Part shown: positions 54,448 to 62,637 of the stretch, in pieces | How positions within the stretch are numbered: the first letter of the stretch is position 1 | Layout of the letters: every line of letters begins with the position of its first letter | Source of the DNA: Propionivibrio sp. | Lineage (GTDB): Bacteria; Pseudomonadota; Gammaproteobacteria; Burkholderiales; Rhodocyclaceae | NCBI GenBank assembly: GCA_029975435.1 | Contig: JARKPC010000088.1 | Span: 1-64,000, forward strand | Length of the DNA: 64,000 nt | Direction: 5' to 3' | The notes under the pieces: generated by a model | Databases searched by the model: none | The model's input: only the letters and a program-made list of their open reading frames with translations | Told to the model about the DNA's origin: nothing | Translations under genes and position numbers: made by a program

Positions 54448-55722
54448 ATGGAACGGAACATGTTTATGCGATTCTCAGCCGCCCTGAAGCGCTTGGGCCG
54501 GGACGGAGTTGGGGCGCCAGAGTTCAGCCTTGGCAAGGAGGGAAAATATAGCCTCCAGTACATCCCCTTCGAGCACGTCAACCTCGCCGCAACGCTCGTC
54601 ATTGTCGGGATTACACCAGGGAACAATCAGCTTGATCTTGCGTATCAGACGGCACAAGAGTTGCTGAAATCCGGGCGGCCTGTTGACGAAATTCTCGTTG
54701 AGATTAAGAAGACAGGGGCCTTTGGTGGGAAGTCAATGAAGCCAAATTTGCTGAAGATGCTTCGGCACTTCCGTTTCGAGAAGCTGCTGGGTATTGACGA
54801 CGTTGAGTCGTTGTGGGGGTCGAACGCGGGGCTTCTTCATTCAACTTCGGTGATTCCTCATGCAGCCTTCAAAGACGGCGAGCGGTTCAACGGTGACTTC
54901 GACGAAATCATGGCGTCTCCGTTACTTGAAAAGTGCTTTCGCGACTGCTTTGTCGCTTCTGTGCGTGAAATCACCGGAAAGGCATTATTCGTGGCCCTTG
55001 GTCCGTGCCCGGAGGCGGCACTGGATTGGTGCATCAAGGAAGGTGCTCTTCGGCAAGAACAGGTGCTCGGCTCTTTCTGCCATCCTTCAACGGCCGGTGG
55101 AAGCACCACCCGCTATTACCTCCGTGAAGTGACGAAGGACCAGCTTGATGCGAAGAACCCCGTACGCCATCGCTGTGACTGGCTTGACCACGCATACGAG
55201 CAGATGCGCTCTTCGACATCTGCATTGCTAGGAGTGAATTACCAGGCTCCTGTAGCAACCCGACGGATCACGGCTCCGGTTGTTGCAACGCCGGTCACCA
55301 CAACCAGCGCAACGAAATCGACCACCGTGAAACCGACTACCCGTACTTCGGCGACCACCGACGCTGACATTGCAACGATCCTGAATGAAGTCGAACGAGC
55401 TGGCTACAGGTCGACCAACACGACCAAAAAGCTCTCGGAGTTTCAGTCTCCCGCAGGCCAGACGATCTATGTCGTTAAGACAACCTCTAAATTGAACAAT
55501 ATCAACCTGATGGTGCACCCCGGCCACAAGCTGGAGGTTCTGAAATCGATTGACGGTGTTGATTCGGTTAGTGACGGCCATCGGTTTCACGCGAATATGA
55601 CCAGATTTCCGAAGCGCATCAACAAGGGGGAGTCGCAAACAGCATTTGGCTGGCAGTTGAGCATCGCAACTTTATCTGATCTTCCTCGCTTCTTGGCTGC
55701 GTTCCAGTCAATCGGTTTCTGA
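54448..55722 (+). CDS. Uracil-DNA glycosylase-fold protein with C-terminal domain
   Basis: This 424-residue protein (ATG 54448, AAGGA upstream) has two UDG-superfamily marks: 'LVIVGITPGNNQL' at 50-62 (motif 1 region) and 'GSFCHPSTAGG' near 209-219 (motif 2 with His212). The usual catalytic polar residue after GITPG is not obvious, so it may bind or recognise a base without classic activity. A Thr/Ala-rich linker (about residues 270-310) leads to a C-terminal domain with basic patches. A strong terminator follows. Role unknown; a sensor or modified-base recogniser would fit the context. Confidence 0.7.
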   Translation: MERNMFMRFSAALKRLGRDGVGAPEFSLGKEGKYSLQYIPFEHVNLAATLVIVGITPGNNQLDLAYQTAQELLKSGRPVDEILVEIKKTGAFGGKSMKPNLLKMLRHFRFEKLLGIDDVESLWGSNAGLLHSTSVIPHAAFKDGERFNGDFDEIMASPLLEKCFRDCFVASVREITGKALFVALGPCPEAALDWCIKEGALRQEQVLGSFCHPSTAGGSTTRYYLREVTKDQLDAKNPVRHRCDWLDHAYEQMRSSTSALLGVNYQAPVATRRITAPVVATPVTTTSATKSTTVKPTTRTSATTDADIATILNEVERAGYRSTNTTKKLSEFQSPAGQTIYVVKTTSKLNNINLMVHPGHKLEVLKSIDGVDSVSDGHRFHANMTRFPKRINKGESQTAFGWQLSIATLSDLPRFLAAFQSIGF

Positions 55723-55759
55723 TTTTCATGTAGTACCTTTCGTAGAGCAGTAACTTGAG

Positions 55760-55786
55760 CGGCGGGCATATCCCGCCGTTTTTTTT
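55760..55786 (+). terminator. Rho-independent terminator
   Basis: CGGCGGG pairs with CCCGCCG around CATAT, followed at once by eight T residues. It ends the UDG-fold gene on the plus strand. Confidence 0.9.
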
Positions 55787-56455
55787 GCACCCTAAACTTC
55801 CATTCCGACGACTACCAATTTGAACCAACGTAGCCGTTAACACGCTCTCTTCGGTACTTTCTTGGAGACCCAACTCGCCCCGAATCGAGCTTGGATTGCG
55901 CAAATCCTACAATCGGCTGCTTTGCAGTTCTGACTACTACTTTGTTTGGCGCGACCGCCTGCCAGAGAGGTCAAGCGAAGCACTGATGCCAACTTTTTGC
56001 GCCTTTGTGACTACGGGCTCGCTCCATGAGCCTTCACTTTTCTATGCTTCCACTCTAACGCCTCGAGACTTTGCTGCCTTCGCACCGGGGATAAAAGTCA
56101 ATAGAAGCAAGAAGGAGTGCCCCTTGGGACAGACTCTGCAATTGATCCAGCGAATTATCAATCGGTTGGTCGGCATTGCCCGCTATGAAGCTGCTTTGCG
56201 CAGGCGCGCCCGCTTGGTATTCGCCAATCCCAGCACCGACTTCTCGCGGTTCGATTACCCGGCCTATTTGCGTCGTCCCGCCCGGATTAGCCAACACCAT
56301 CGGCACTAGCCGGATCGCGTACCACGACAGTTATCAGTCTCCGCATATATCTTTAGCCAAGGGATGGCGTTATGATCGCAACGATGGCTCGAAATCGAGT
56401 CCGGAAGGGGGACTGGCGCTGCATTGCCTCCCGAACAAGAAAAACAACGTACGGC
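55787..56455. other. Long non-coding stretch before the second WYL gene
   Basis: About 670 bases hold no gene I can support. Frames of 83 and 137 codons overlap here in opposite directions but neither has a convincing start or family. The stretch contains copy d of the 17-bp palindrome at 56016. It may hold remnants of a lost gene or a long regulatory region. Confidence 0.4.
56016..56032. promoter_or_regulatory. 17-bp island operator, copy d
   Basis: GGCTCGCTCCATGAGCC keeps both outer arms (GGCTC/GAGCC) and the ATGAGCC half, but differs in the centre. It lies 423 bases before the WYL gene at 56456. It is the weakest of the four copies. Confidence 0.45.
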
Positions 56456-57433
56456 ATGAACCAGACGGAACGCTTCTACAAGATCGACCAGATGCTCCAC
56501 GACCGGGGCGTGGTTTCCTTCCAGACGTTGATGGACGAGCTGGAAGTCTCCCGGGCCACCCTGAAGCGTGATCTCGCTTATCTCCGCGACCGGCTCAACG
56601 CCCCGATCGTTCATGATCGCGACGCCGGCGGATATCGTTTCGACCCCACGTCCAAGCAGATTGGCGGCCAATACGAATTGCCGGGATTATGGTTTTCTGC
56701 GGAGGAAATCCATGCCCTCCTCACCATGCAGCACTTGTTGGCGAACCTGGACACCGGCGGGCTGCTTGGGCCACACATCAAGCCGCTGCTTTCCCGGCTA
56801 ACCGCGCTGATCGGCGTAGCCGACAACCCGGCCGATGAAGTCGTCAAGCGCATCCGCATCCTGACCGTCGGCGCCCGGCAGCTTCATCTCGACAACTTCC
56901 AAGTGATTGGCTCGGCGCTGTTGCGCCGCAAACGGCTGATCATCCGTTACCACGCCCGTGGTACCGACAAGATCACCGAGCGGGAGATTTCCCCACAGCG
57001 GCTGATCCATTACCGCGACAACTGGTATCTCGACGCCTGGTGCCATCTGCGCGAGGAATTGCGCAGCTTCTCTGTCGATGCAATCAAGCGCGTCGAATTG
57101 CTGGAGAGCAAAGCCAAGGATGTGGCAGAGAAACACCTCAACGAAGTGCTCGGTTCCGGTTACGGGATATTTTCCGGGAAGGACGTGAAATGGGCGACCT
57201 TGCGGTTCTCTCCAAAACGGGCGCGCTGGGTGGCAGCGGAGAAATGGCATCCGAAGCAGGAAGGAAGAATGCTCGACGACGGCTCCTACGAACTCAGCGT
57301 ACCGTATAGCAAGGATCCGGAACTGCTGATGGATATCCTCAAATACGGGGCAGATTGCGAGGTAGTGAAACCAGAGGGCTTGAAGAAAACAATTGAAGCA
57401 GAGTTGAAGAGATTGGTGCGGTTGTACGAGTGA
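56456..57433 (+). CDS. WYL-domain transcriptional regulator, copy 2
   Basis: This 325-residue YafY-like protein starts MNQTERFYKIDQML with a winged helix ('VSFQTLMDELEVSRATLKRD' near 22-41), then a WYL domain from about 140 ('RLIIRYHARGTDKITEREISP', in part, and 'WYLDAWCHLREELRSF') and a C-terminal WCX extension ('LRFSPKRARWVAAEKW'). It belongs to the regulator class that controls many defence systems. It precedes two DUF262 genes on the same strand and may repress them and other island operons. Upstream ATGs at 56372 are possible but give an unusual basic extension. Confidence 0.9.
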   Translation: MNQTERFYKIDQMLHDRGVVSFQTLMDELEVSRATLKRDLAYLRDRLNAPIVHDRDAGGYRFDPTSKQIGGQYELPGLWFSAEEIHALLTMQHLLANLDTGGLLGPHIKPLLSRLTALIGVADNPADEVVKRIRILTVGARQLHLDNFQVIGSALLRRKRLIIRYHARGTDKITEREISPQRLIHYRDNWYLDAWCHLREELRSFSVDAIKRVELLESKAKDVAEKHLNEVLGSGYGIFSGKDVKWATLRFSPKRARWVAAEKWHPKQEGRMLDDGSYELSVPYSKDPELLMDILKYGADCEVVKPEGLKKTIEAELKRLVRLYE

Positions 57434-57464
57434 CTACTGACACCGAAACAATTGGAGCAACCGC

Positions 57465-57515
57465 ATGAAGAGATACTACCGATTCATCCTGGGCAGCCAA
57501 GGCCACTATGAGTGA
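57465..57515 (+). CDS. Possible 16-residue leader or remnant overlapping DUF262 gene
   Basis: ATG 57465 follows GGAG and opens a 16-codon frame (MKRYYRFILGSQGHYE) that ends at 57515, overlapping the DUF262 start by 8 bases. It could couple translation. Its text resembles the N-terminus of some restriction-associated proteins that start MKKYYR-x-MLG, so it may be what is left of such a gene. Confidence 0.3.
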   Translation: MKRYYRFILGSQGHYE

Positions 57516-59274
57516 ATCCCACATCTGTTTGAAGACGGTCTATGGGCTACGAGTTGACGAATCCGACGACTCCATCCGTTACCACATTCCTGCGTATCAA
57601 CGCGGTTACCGTTGGACCCCGACGCAGGTGACGCAACTGCTGGACGACATCAGAGAGTTCACCAGGCGCGAGAATCCCCGGCCAGAAGAGTTCTACTGCC
57701 TCCAGCCTCTGGTCCTTCGAGCGAACAACGACGGCGCCTACGAGGTGGTGGATGGTCAGCAACGCCTGACAACACTGCTCCTAATCTTGCGCCATTTCAA
57801 TGAACGTCTCGCTGTCCGCTACCAGCAGAAGCTTTACCGACTGGAGTATCAGACGCGACCTGATCTCTACGGCTTTCTCGACAATCCCTCGCCAACGCAA
57901 GCCGCATCAAACATCGACTTCTTTCACATCGACCAAGCGGTAAAGACAATCTCAGACTGGTTCGAGAAGCGGGAAAGCGAGGTCGAGGCGATCAAGGATG
58001 CGTTTCTCAACAAAGCCAAAGTCATCTGGTTTCAACTGTCGTCGGGCGAGAATGCCGTGGCCGCCTTCACGCGACTCAATGTTGGAAAGATACCCCTGAC
58101 GAATGGTGAACTGATCCGGGCTCTTTTCCTGAAACGGGGAAAGAGTGGGCCGGTGGAACCGCTGCAACTCAGGATCGCCCACGAATGGGATGCCATAGAA
58201 AAGACCCTGCAGGGCGGCGAGTTCTGGTGTTTTCTGAGCAACGACACGAAGCGGACCGGTGGCCGAATCGATTTCCTTTTCGACCTGGTAGCGCGACAGG
58301 ATGGGATGGAATCGAGCGCCGACGAATACGCGACTTTCAATCACTTCAGCGAAAAACTCACTAGAAAGGATGCTGATCTCGAAGCGGAGTGGCTCTCCGT
58401 GAAAAGAACATTCATGGTTCTCGAAGAGTGGTTCGTGGATCGCCGCCTTTACCACTTGGTGGGTTTCCTGATTTGGGCGGGAGTGGATGTCAATGAACTG
58501 CGGGTGTTAGCCGTCGGGGCTACCAAGCGCGAATTCAAAGAGAAGCTCAGAGCGCAAGTATTCGAGCGCACGTTCGGCGTTAAGGCCGATGTACCCGTCA
58601 CGGCAGAATGGATTGCAGACCAATTGGACGGAATGAACTATAGCCCCGGTTCTGGGCGTATTCGAGGCATCCTGCTGCTGTTCAACTTGGCGACGCTGCT
58701 CCAGAACGCACAGTCCAATATGAGATTCCAATTTGACAGCTTCAAGACGGCCATGTGGGACATCGAGCATGTGCGTTCCGTAGCTCCAGATCGGCCCGGC
58801 GCCCGAAAAGGGCAAGTCGAATGGCTGGAGCGATGCATGGGGTATCTGAAATCAACCGTCGAATCAACCGACGAAACATCCGACCTTCAGGCTGACATTC
58901 AGGCATACATCAACCTTCCCGCCAAGGAGGCAACTGATGCCGCCTTTGATCCCGTGTACGAAAAGGTTCTACGCCACTTTCAGGAAAGTGATACGGACGA
59001 GGAAGACAACGGCATATTCAATCTCGTTCTCCTCGACTATGCGACAAACCGAAGCTACAAAAACGCCGTATTTGCAGTAAAGCGTCATCGGATTCTATCG
59101 CTCGATCGGGACGGGGTGTTCGTTCCCTTATGTACCCGAAACGTGTTTTTGAAATGCTACAACGCGCAAGTTGATCACGTCATGTTCTGGACACGGAGGG
59201 ATCGCGACGGTTACCGGCAGGCACTGATCGATATTTTGCATGGTTTCTTTGCCGGGGGATGGATTCATGGATGA
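57508..59274 (+). CDS. DUF262-DUF1524-type (GmrSD-like) protein
   Basis: This 588-residue protein begins with a DUF262 ParB-like NTPase domain: 'IPAYQRGYRW' at 27-36, 'VVDGQQRLTTLL' at 80-91 and 'FTRLNVGKIPLTNGEL' near 185. The C-terminal part holds a DUF1524-like HNH site: 'WDIEHV' near 417-422 and 'NLVLLDYATNRSYKNAVF' near 504-521. This is the GmrSD/BrxU plan, where the enzymes cut modified phage DNA with nucleotide hydrolysis. Its end overlaps the next gene, which also has a DUF262 domain. Confidence 0.85.
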   Translation: MSESHICLKTVYGLRVDESDDSIRYHIPAYQRGYRWTPTQVTQLLDDIREFTRRENPRPEEFYCLQPLVLRANNDGAYEVVDGQQRLTTLLLILRHFNERLAVRYQQKLYRLEYQTRPDLYGFLDNPSPTQAASNIDFFHIDQAVKTISDWFEKRESEVEAIKDAFLNKAKVIWFQLSSGENAVAAFTRLNVGKIPLTNGELIRALFLKRGKSGPVEPLQLRIAHEWDAIEKTLQGGEFWCFLSNDTKRTGGRIDFLFDLVARQDGMESSADEYATFNHFSEKLTRKDADLEAEWLSVKRTFMVLEEWFVDRRLYHLVGFLIWAGVDVNELRVLAVGATKREFKEKLRAQVFERTFGVKADVPVTAEWIADQLDGMNYSPGSGRIRGILLLFNLATLLQNAQSNMRFQFDSFKTAMWDIEHVRSVAPDRPGARKGQVEWLERCMGYLKSTVESTDETSDLQADIQAYINLPAKEATDAAFDPVYEKVLRHFQESDTDEEDNGIFNLVLLDYATNRSYKNAVFAVKRHRILSLDRDGVFVPLCTRNVFLKCYNAQVDHVMFWTRRDRDGYRQALIDILHGFFAGGWIHG

Positions 59275-61660
59275 AATCAATCAACCCATCACATTTCGTC
59301 AGCTTCTGAGCAAGTGCCCTCGAATCGAGGTGCCGTTGATCCAAAGGGATTACGCGCAGGGCCGTGAGTCGGAGAAAGAGGTACGACAGCACTTTCTCAA
59401 AGCTCTCCATGCCGCATTAATTCTGGAATCCGGGGATTCCGGGCCGCCGCTTAATCTGGACTTCGTCTATGGCAGCATGGAGAATGGAGCCTCGGGGAGC
59501 TTTCTTCCGCTGGATGGACAGCAGCGTCTGACCACACTGTTCCTGTTGCACTGGTATCTAGCATGGCGTGATGACCAACATTCCCAATTCAAACGCTTGC
59601 TATGGGATGGTCGGCATGCAAGGTTCACTTATGGCGTTCGGCCCAGCAGTACAGAATTTTTCGATGAACTGGTGCAATACGCACCAGATTCTGCACCGGA
59701 AGACGTGCCAACACTCAGACTGATGGTGGAAGATCGGCCGTGGTTCTTCTCGCATTGGCGCCTTGATCCGACTATTCAATCGGCTCTCGTAATGCTAGAG
59801 GACATACACTACCTATTCAAACCAACAGCAGGACTCTTTAAGCGTCTGACGAATGATGAACGGCCGGCGATCACCTTTCAGCTCTTGCCATTGGAGCATT
59901 TCGGTCTGACCGACGATCTCTACATCAAGATGAATGCGCGGGGGAAGCCTCTCACACCATTTGAAACCTTTAAGGCTCGATTCGAGGAACTTTTGATCGA
60001 ACTGTTTCCGACTGAGAAGAGAACGTTGGGCGATGGAGAGGTAAGTGTCGCTGAGTTCTTCGAACGACGCATTGACACTCGGTGGACTGATTTCTTCTGG
60101 GCCCACAAGAACGCGAAGACCAACACGTTCGATGACTTAGTCATCAATCTTCTTCTGGCGTTGGCTCGTGTGAGTCTGGATCCGTCAAACCCTAACTTCA
60201 ATCAAGACACATCGGCACTAGGCGACAAGCAACTCAGCGGAACATTTGCACTGTTTCACGAGCGCGGCTGGCTGACCCGCGGCTTCGCTGAAAACCTAAT
60301 CGTCCTTCTGGAAGCATGGAGCATTAGCGGTGGCAAGCAAGCCCCCGTATTGCCGAACTCTAGATACTTCGATGAAGCGGCATTGTTCCTGAAAGCCATA
60401 CAACAACCAGCGGCACTTGATTACACGGAGCTGGTTCAGTTTGCAGCGCTCGTGTTCTACCTTCGGCACCACGAAGGAAACGTACAGCCAATTGACCTGA
60501 AGGAATGGATGCGCGTTGTTCGCAACCTTTCAGCTAATACCGCAATCGAGCGACCGGAAGAGTATGGGCGCAGCCTTACGGGGCTGACCAAGCTCTTGCC
60601 TCATAGCCACCGAATACTTGAGTACCTATCCACTGAGGCTGTTGGTCCGATCGGCTTTAGCCCTCAGCAGGTCCGTGAGGAAGTTCTCAAGGCAAAACTG
60701 ATTCTCGCTGATGCCGCTTGGAGAGACCGCATTGATCGAGCGGAAGAGCATGGCTACTTTTTCGGGCAGATTGAATTCCTTCTGGATTTCTGTGGCGTGC
60801 TTGCGCATCCGGAGAAAGACCCAACAAAGTGGGGGAATACCGTTCACGCGAACCTGCAAACCGAATTTGATTTGTATCTTAGAAAGGCACAAATTACTTT
60901 TGGCTCGTCCGGCCTTGCACTTACCAAGCCGGCCGCAGGAGAGCACTTGTGGAAAAGGGCATTGCTGGCCATCGGGGACTATTTGCTTTCAAACGGTAGC
61001 AACAGCTCATTTCTTACCGATCCGCCATCAAATTGGGATAGCTGGAAAAGATTGCTGCGAGGTGATGATGGAAAGCGCACATACCTCAAGGCCCTTTGGG
61101 ATCGCTTAGCCCATGATGCCGACATTGAGCCGCAACTGAATGACGTCATTAAGTCCGCTACAGACCTGGAACCGTGGCGTGCCATTATTGTTGGCACTCC
61201 AGAGGTGATCACCTACTGTGGCTTGCAGAAAATTCGTCGTGAGGTTTGTTCCGAGGAAATATACCTCCTTAATAAGACGCAAATGAATGGGAATCACGCG
61301 GAATTGTTCAGTTATGGTCTTTACCTTGACTTGGGCAAGCTAGGTGTCGACCACGAATTGAGTGCGTTGGCCTCGAGGTACTACGAATCGGTTTCTACAA
61401 CCGACGCGGAACCGCGGCTCGTGTTCAGGCCAGAATGCGCCGGACAGCGCCTCAAGATTGCAGTCGAGTCTTCAAATGGGCAGTTTCTAGTTTGTGTTAG
61501 TCGATCGGAATTAGCCAGCCTTCCCGAGTTGGCGACTGCATTGCGCGACGATGTAGGTCTCGATGAACAATTTGGGACTTTAAGCCGGCGTGTGTTACGT
61601 GCTGACATTCACGAGGTACTGCGCCAGGTAGCAAGTACCCTGCAAAAGTTTTCAACCTGA
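59267..61660 (+). CDS. Second DUF262-domain protein
   Basis: This 797-residue protein has DUF262 motifs 'VPLIQRDYAQGR' at 22-33, 'LPLDGQQRLTTLFLL' at 80-94 and 'DLYIKMNARGKPLTPFETFK' near 222-241. The remaining 550 residues are helical and I see no HNH pair, so nuclease activity may come from the partner. It overlaps the first DUF262 gene by 8 bases, so the two are made together. A two-protein DUF262 system in which only one carries the HNH domain would be a variant of type IV restriction. Name unknown. Confidence 0.8.
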   Translation: MDEINQPITFRQLLSKCPRIEVPLIQRDYAQGRESEKEVRQHFLKALHAALILESGDSGPPLNLDFVYGSMENGASGSFLPLDGQQRLTTLFLLHWYLAWRDDQHSQFKRLLWDGRHARFTYGVRPSSTEFFDELVQYAPDSAPEDVPTLRLMVEDRPWFFSHWRLDPTIQSALVMLEDIHYLFKPTAGLFKRLTNDERPAITFQLLPLEHFGLTDDLYIKMNARGKPLTPFETFKARFEELLIELFPTEKRTLGDGEVSVAEFFERRIDTRWTDFFWAHKNAKTNTFDDLVINLLLALARVSLDPSNPNFNQDTSALGDKQLSGTFALFHERGWLTRGFAENLIVLLEAWSISGGKQAPVLPNSRYFDEAALFLKAIQQPAALDYTELVQFAALVFYLRHHEGNVQPIDLKEWMRVVRNLSANTAIERPEEYGRSLTGLTKLLPHSHRILEYLSTEAVGPIGFSPQQVREEVLKAKLILADAAWRDRIDRAEEHGYFFGQIEFLLDFCGVLAHPEKDPTKWGNTVHANLQTEFDLYLRKAQITFGSSGLALTKPAAGEHLWKRALLAIGDYLLSNGSNSSFLTDPPSNWDSWKRLLRGDDGKRTYLKALWDRLAHDADIEPQLNDVIKSATDLEPWRAIIVGTPEVITYCGLQKIRREVCSEEIYLLNKTQMNGNHAELFSYGLYLDLGKLGVDHELSALASRYYESVSTTDAEPRLVFRPECAGQRLKIAVESSNGQFLVCVSRSELASLPELATALRDDVGLDEQFGTLSRRVLRADIHEVLRQVASTLQKFST

Positions 61661-61669
61661 TTGCTGACC

Positions 61670-61807
61670 ATGCATGAACTATCCCGCTCCAAAAGCAAGA
61701 CGCAAAACCGCGTCATCGACCGTATCCACCGACAAAACGCGGCCCGACCGGCTGAGCTATTTGAGCCGGTTCTTCCAAGACCAATAGCAGCCGCCAATTC
61801 GCAGTGA
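61670..61807 (+). pseudogene. Remnant of a type I restriction (hsdR) start
   Basis: The 45-codon frame from ATG 61670 begins MHELSRSKSKTQNRV, which closely resembles the start of HsdR subunits (M-x-E-L-T-R-S-x-S-x-T-Q-x-R-V). After that the likeness passes to another frame ('STDKTRPDRLSYL'), where a stop follows. I read this as a decayed, frame-shifted hsdR 5' end. Its last bases overlap the GTG start of the methylase gene. Confidence 0.45.
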
Positions 61808-62637
61808 AAAATAGTACAACTCTCATTCCGTTTCTCAAGTGGGCAGGAGGAAAACGCTGGTTTGTACAGCGGCACGCCGATTTGCTCCCCCAAAGCTTCA
61901 ATCGTTACATCGAGCCTTTTCTTGGTGGTGGTTCCGTTTTCTTCAGCCTACAACCGGATAATGCAATACTAGGTGATACAAACCCGGATCTGATTGCCAC
62001 GTACCGTGGAATTAAAGAGAAATGGCAGAGCGTTGTCAGAAGTTTGCAGTATCACAATCAGCAACATTCTGACGCTCATTACTACAAGATACGCGATGCG
62101 AAACCGAGACATGATTTTCAGCGCGCTTCGCGCATGATCTATCTCAATCGGACATGTTTCAACGGAATTTATCGGGTAAATCAGCGAGGCGAATTCAATG
62201 TGCCGCGAGGAACCAAGAACTCGGTTCTGCTCGATACGGACAATTTCGAACAGATGTCGAGACTGCTCAAAGGAGCAGATATTCGCGTGGCCGACTTTGC
62301 AGCGTTAATCAGTGAAGCGAAAGCAGGAGATTTTATCTTCGCCGATCCGCCTTACACGGTACGGCACAATTTCAATGGTTTCGTGAAATACAACGAAAAA
62401 CTGTTTAGCTGGAGCGACCAAGAGCGCTTGGCAGAAGCTCTATATTGGGCAAAGCGAAGAGGTGTAAACATTGTGGCTACCAATGCTAATCATCCTTCTG
62501 TCCGAGATCTCTATGAAGATTGTGGATTCAAGTTAATCACCACATCGCGATACTCATCAATCTCGGCACTGCCGGAACATAGAAAGCAGTTTGACGAACT
62601 CATTATTTCCTTCAACGCGAGTGATAACCAGCCATGA
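61804..62637 (+). CDS. Dam-type (D12 class) DNA adenine N6-methyltransferase
   Basis: This 277-residue protein starts at GTG 61804. It has 'KWAGGKRWF' at 12-20 (SAM motif region), 'PFLGGGSVFF' at 38-47 and the catalytic 'DPPY' at 181-184, all as in Dam and phage T4 Dam. It should methylate adenine, perhaps in GATC. It overlaps the following HerA-like gene by 4 bases (ATGA). The pairing suggests a modification-dependent defence unit and not mismatch repair. Confidence 0.9.
   Translation: MKNSTTLIPFLKWAGGKRWFVQRHADLLPQSFNRYIEPFLGGGSVFFSLQPDNAILGDTNPDLIATYRGIKEKWQSVVRSLQYHNQQHSDAHYYKIRDAKPRHDFQRASRMIYLNRTCFNGIYRVNQRGEFNVPRGTKNSVLLDTDNFEQMSRLLKGADIRVADFAALISEAKAGDFIFADPPYTVRHNFNGFVKYNEKLFSWSDQERLAEALYWAKRRGVNIVATNANHPSVRDLYEDCGFKLITTSRYSSISALPEHRKQFDELIISFNASDNQP

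Noticed and set aside
55896-56309. Plus-strand frame of 137 codons (and an opposing 83-codon frame)
   Set aside because: No family, no good ribosome site, and the two conflict; the plus-strand one also runs through the operator-like palindrome. I left the stretch as non-coding.
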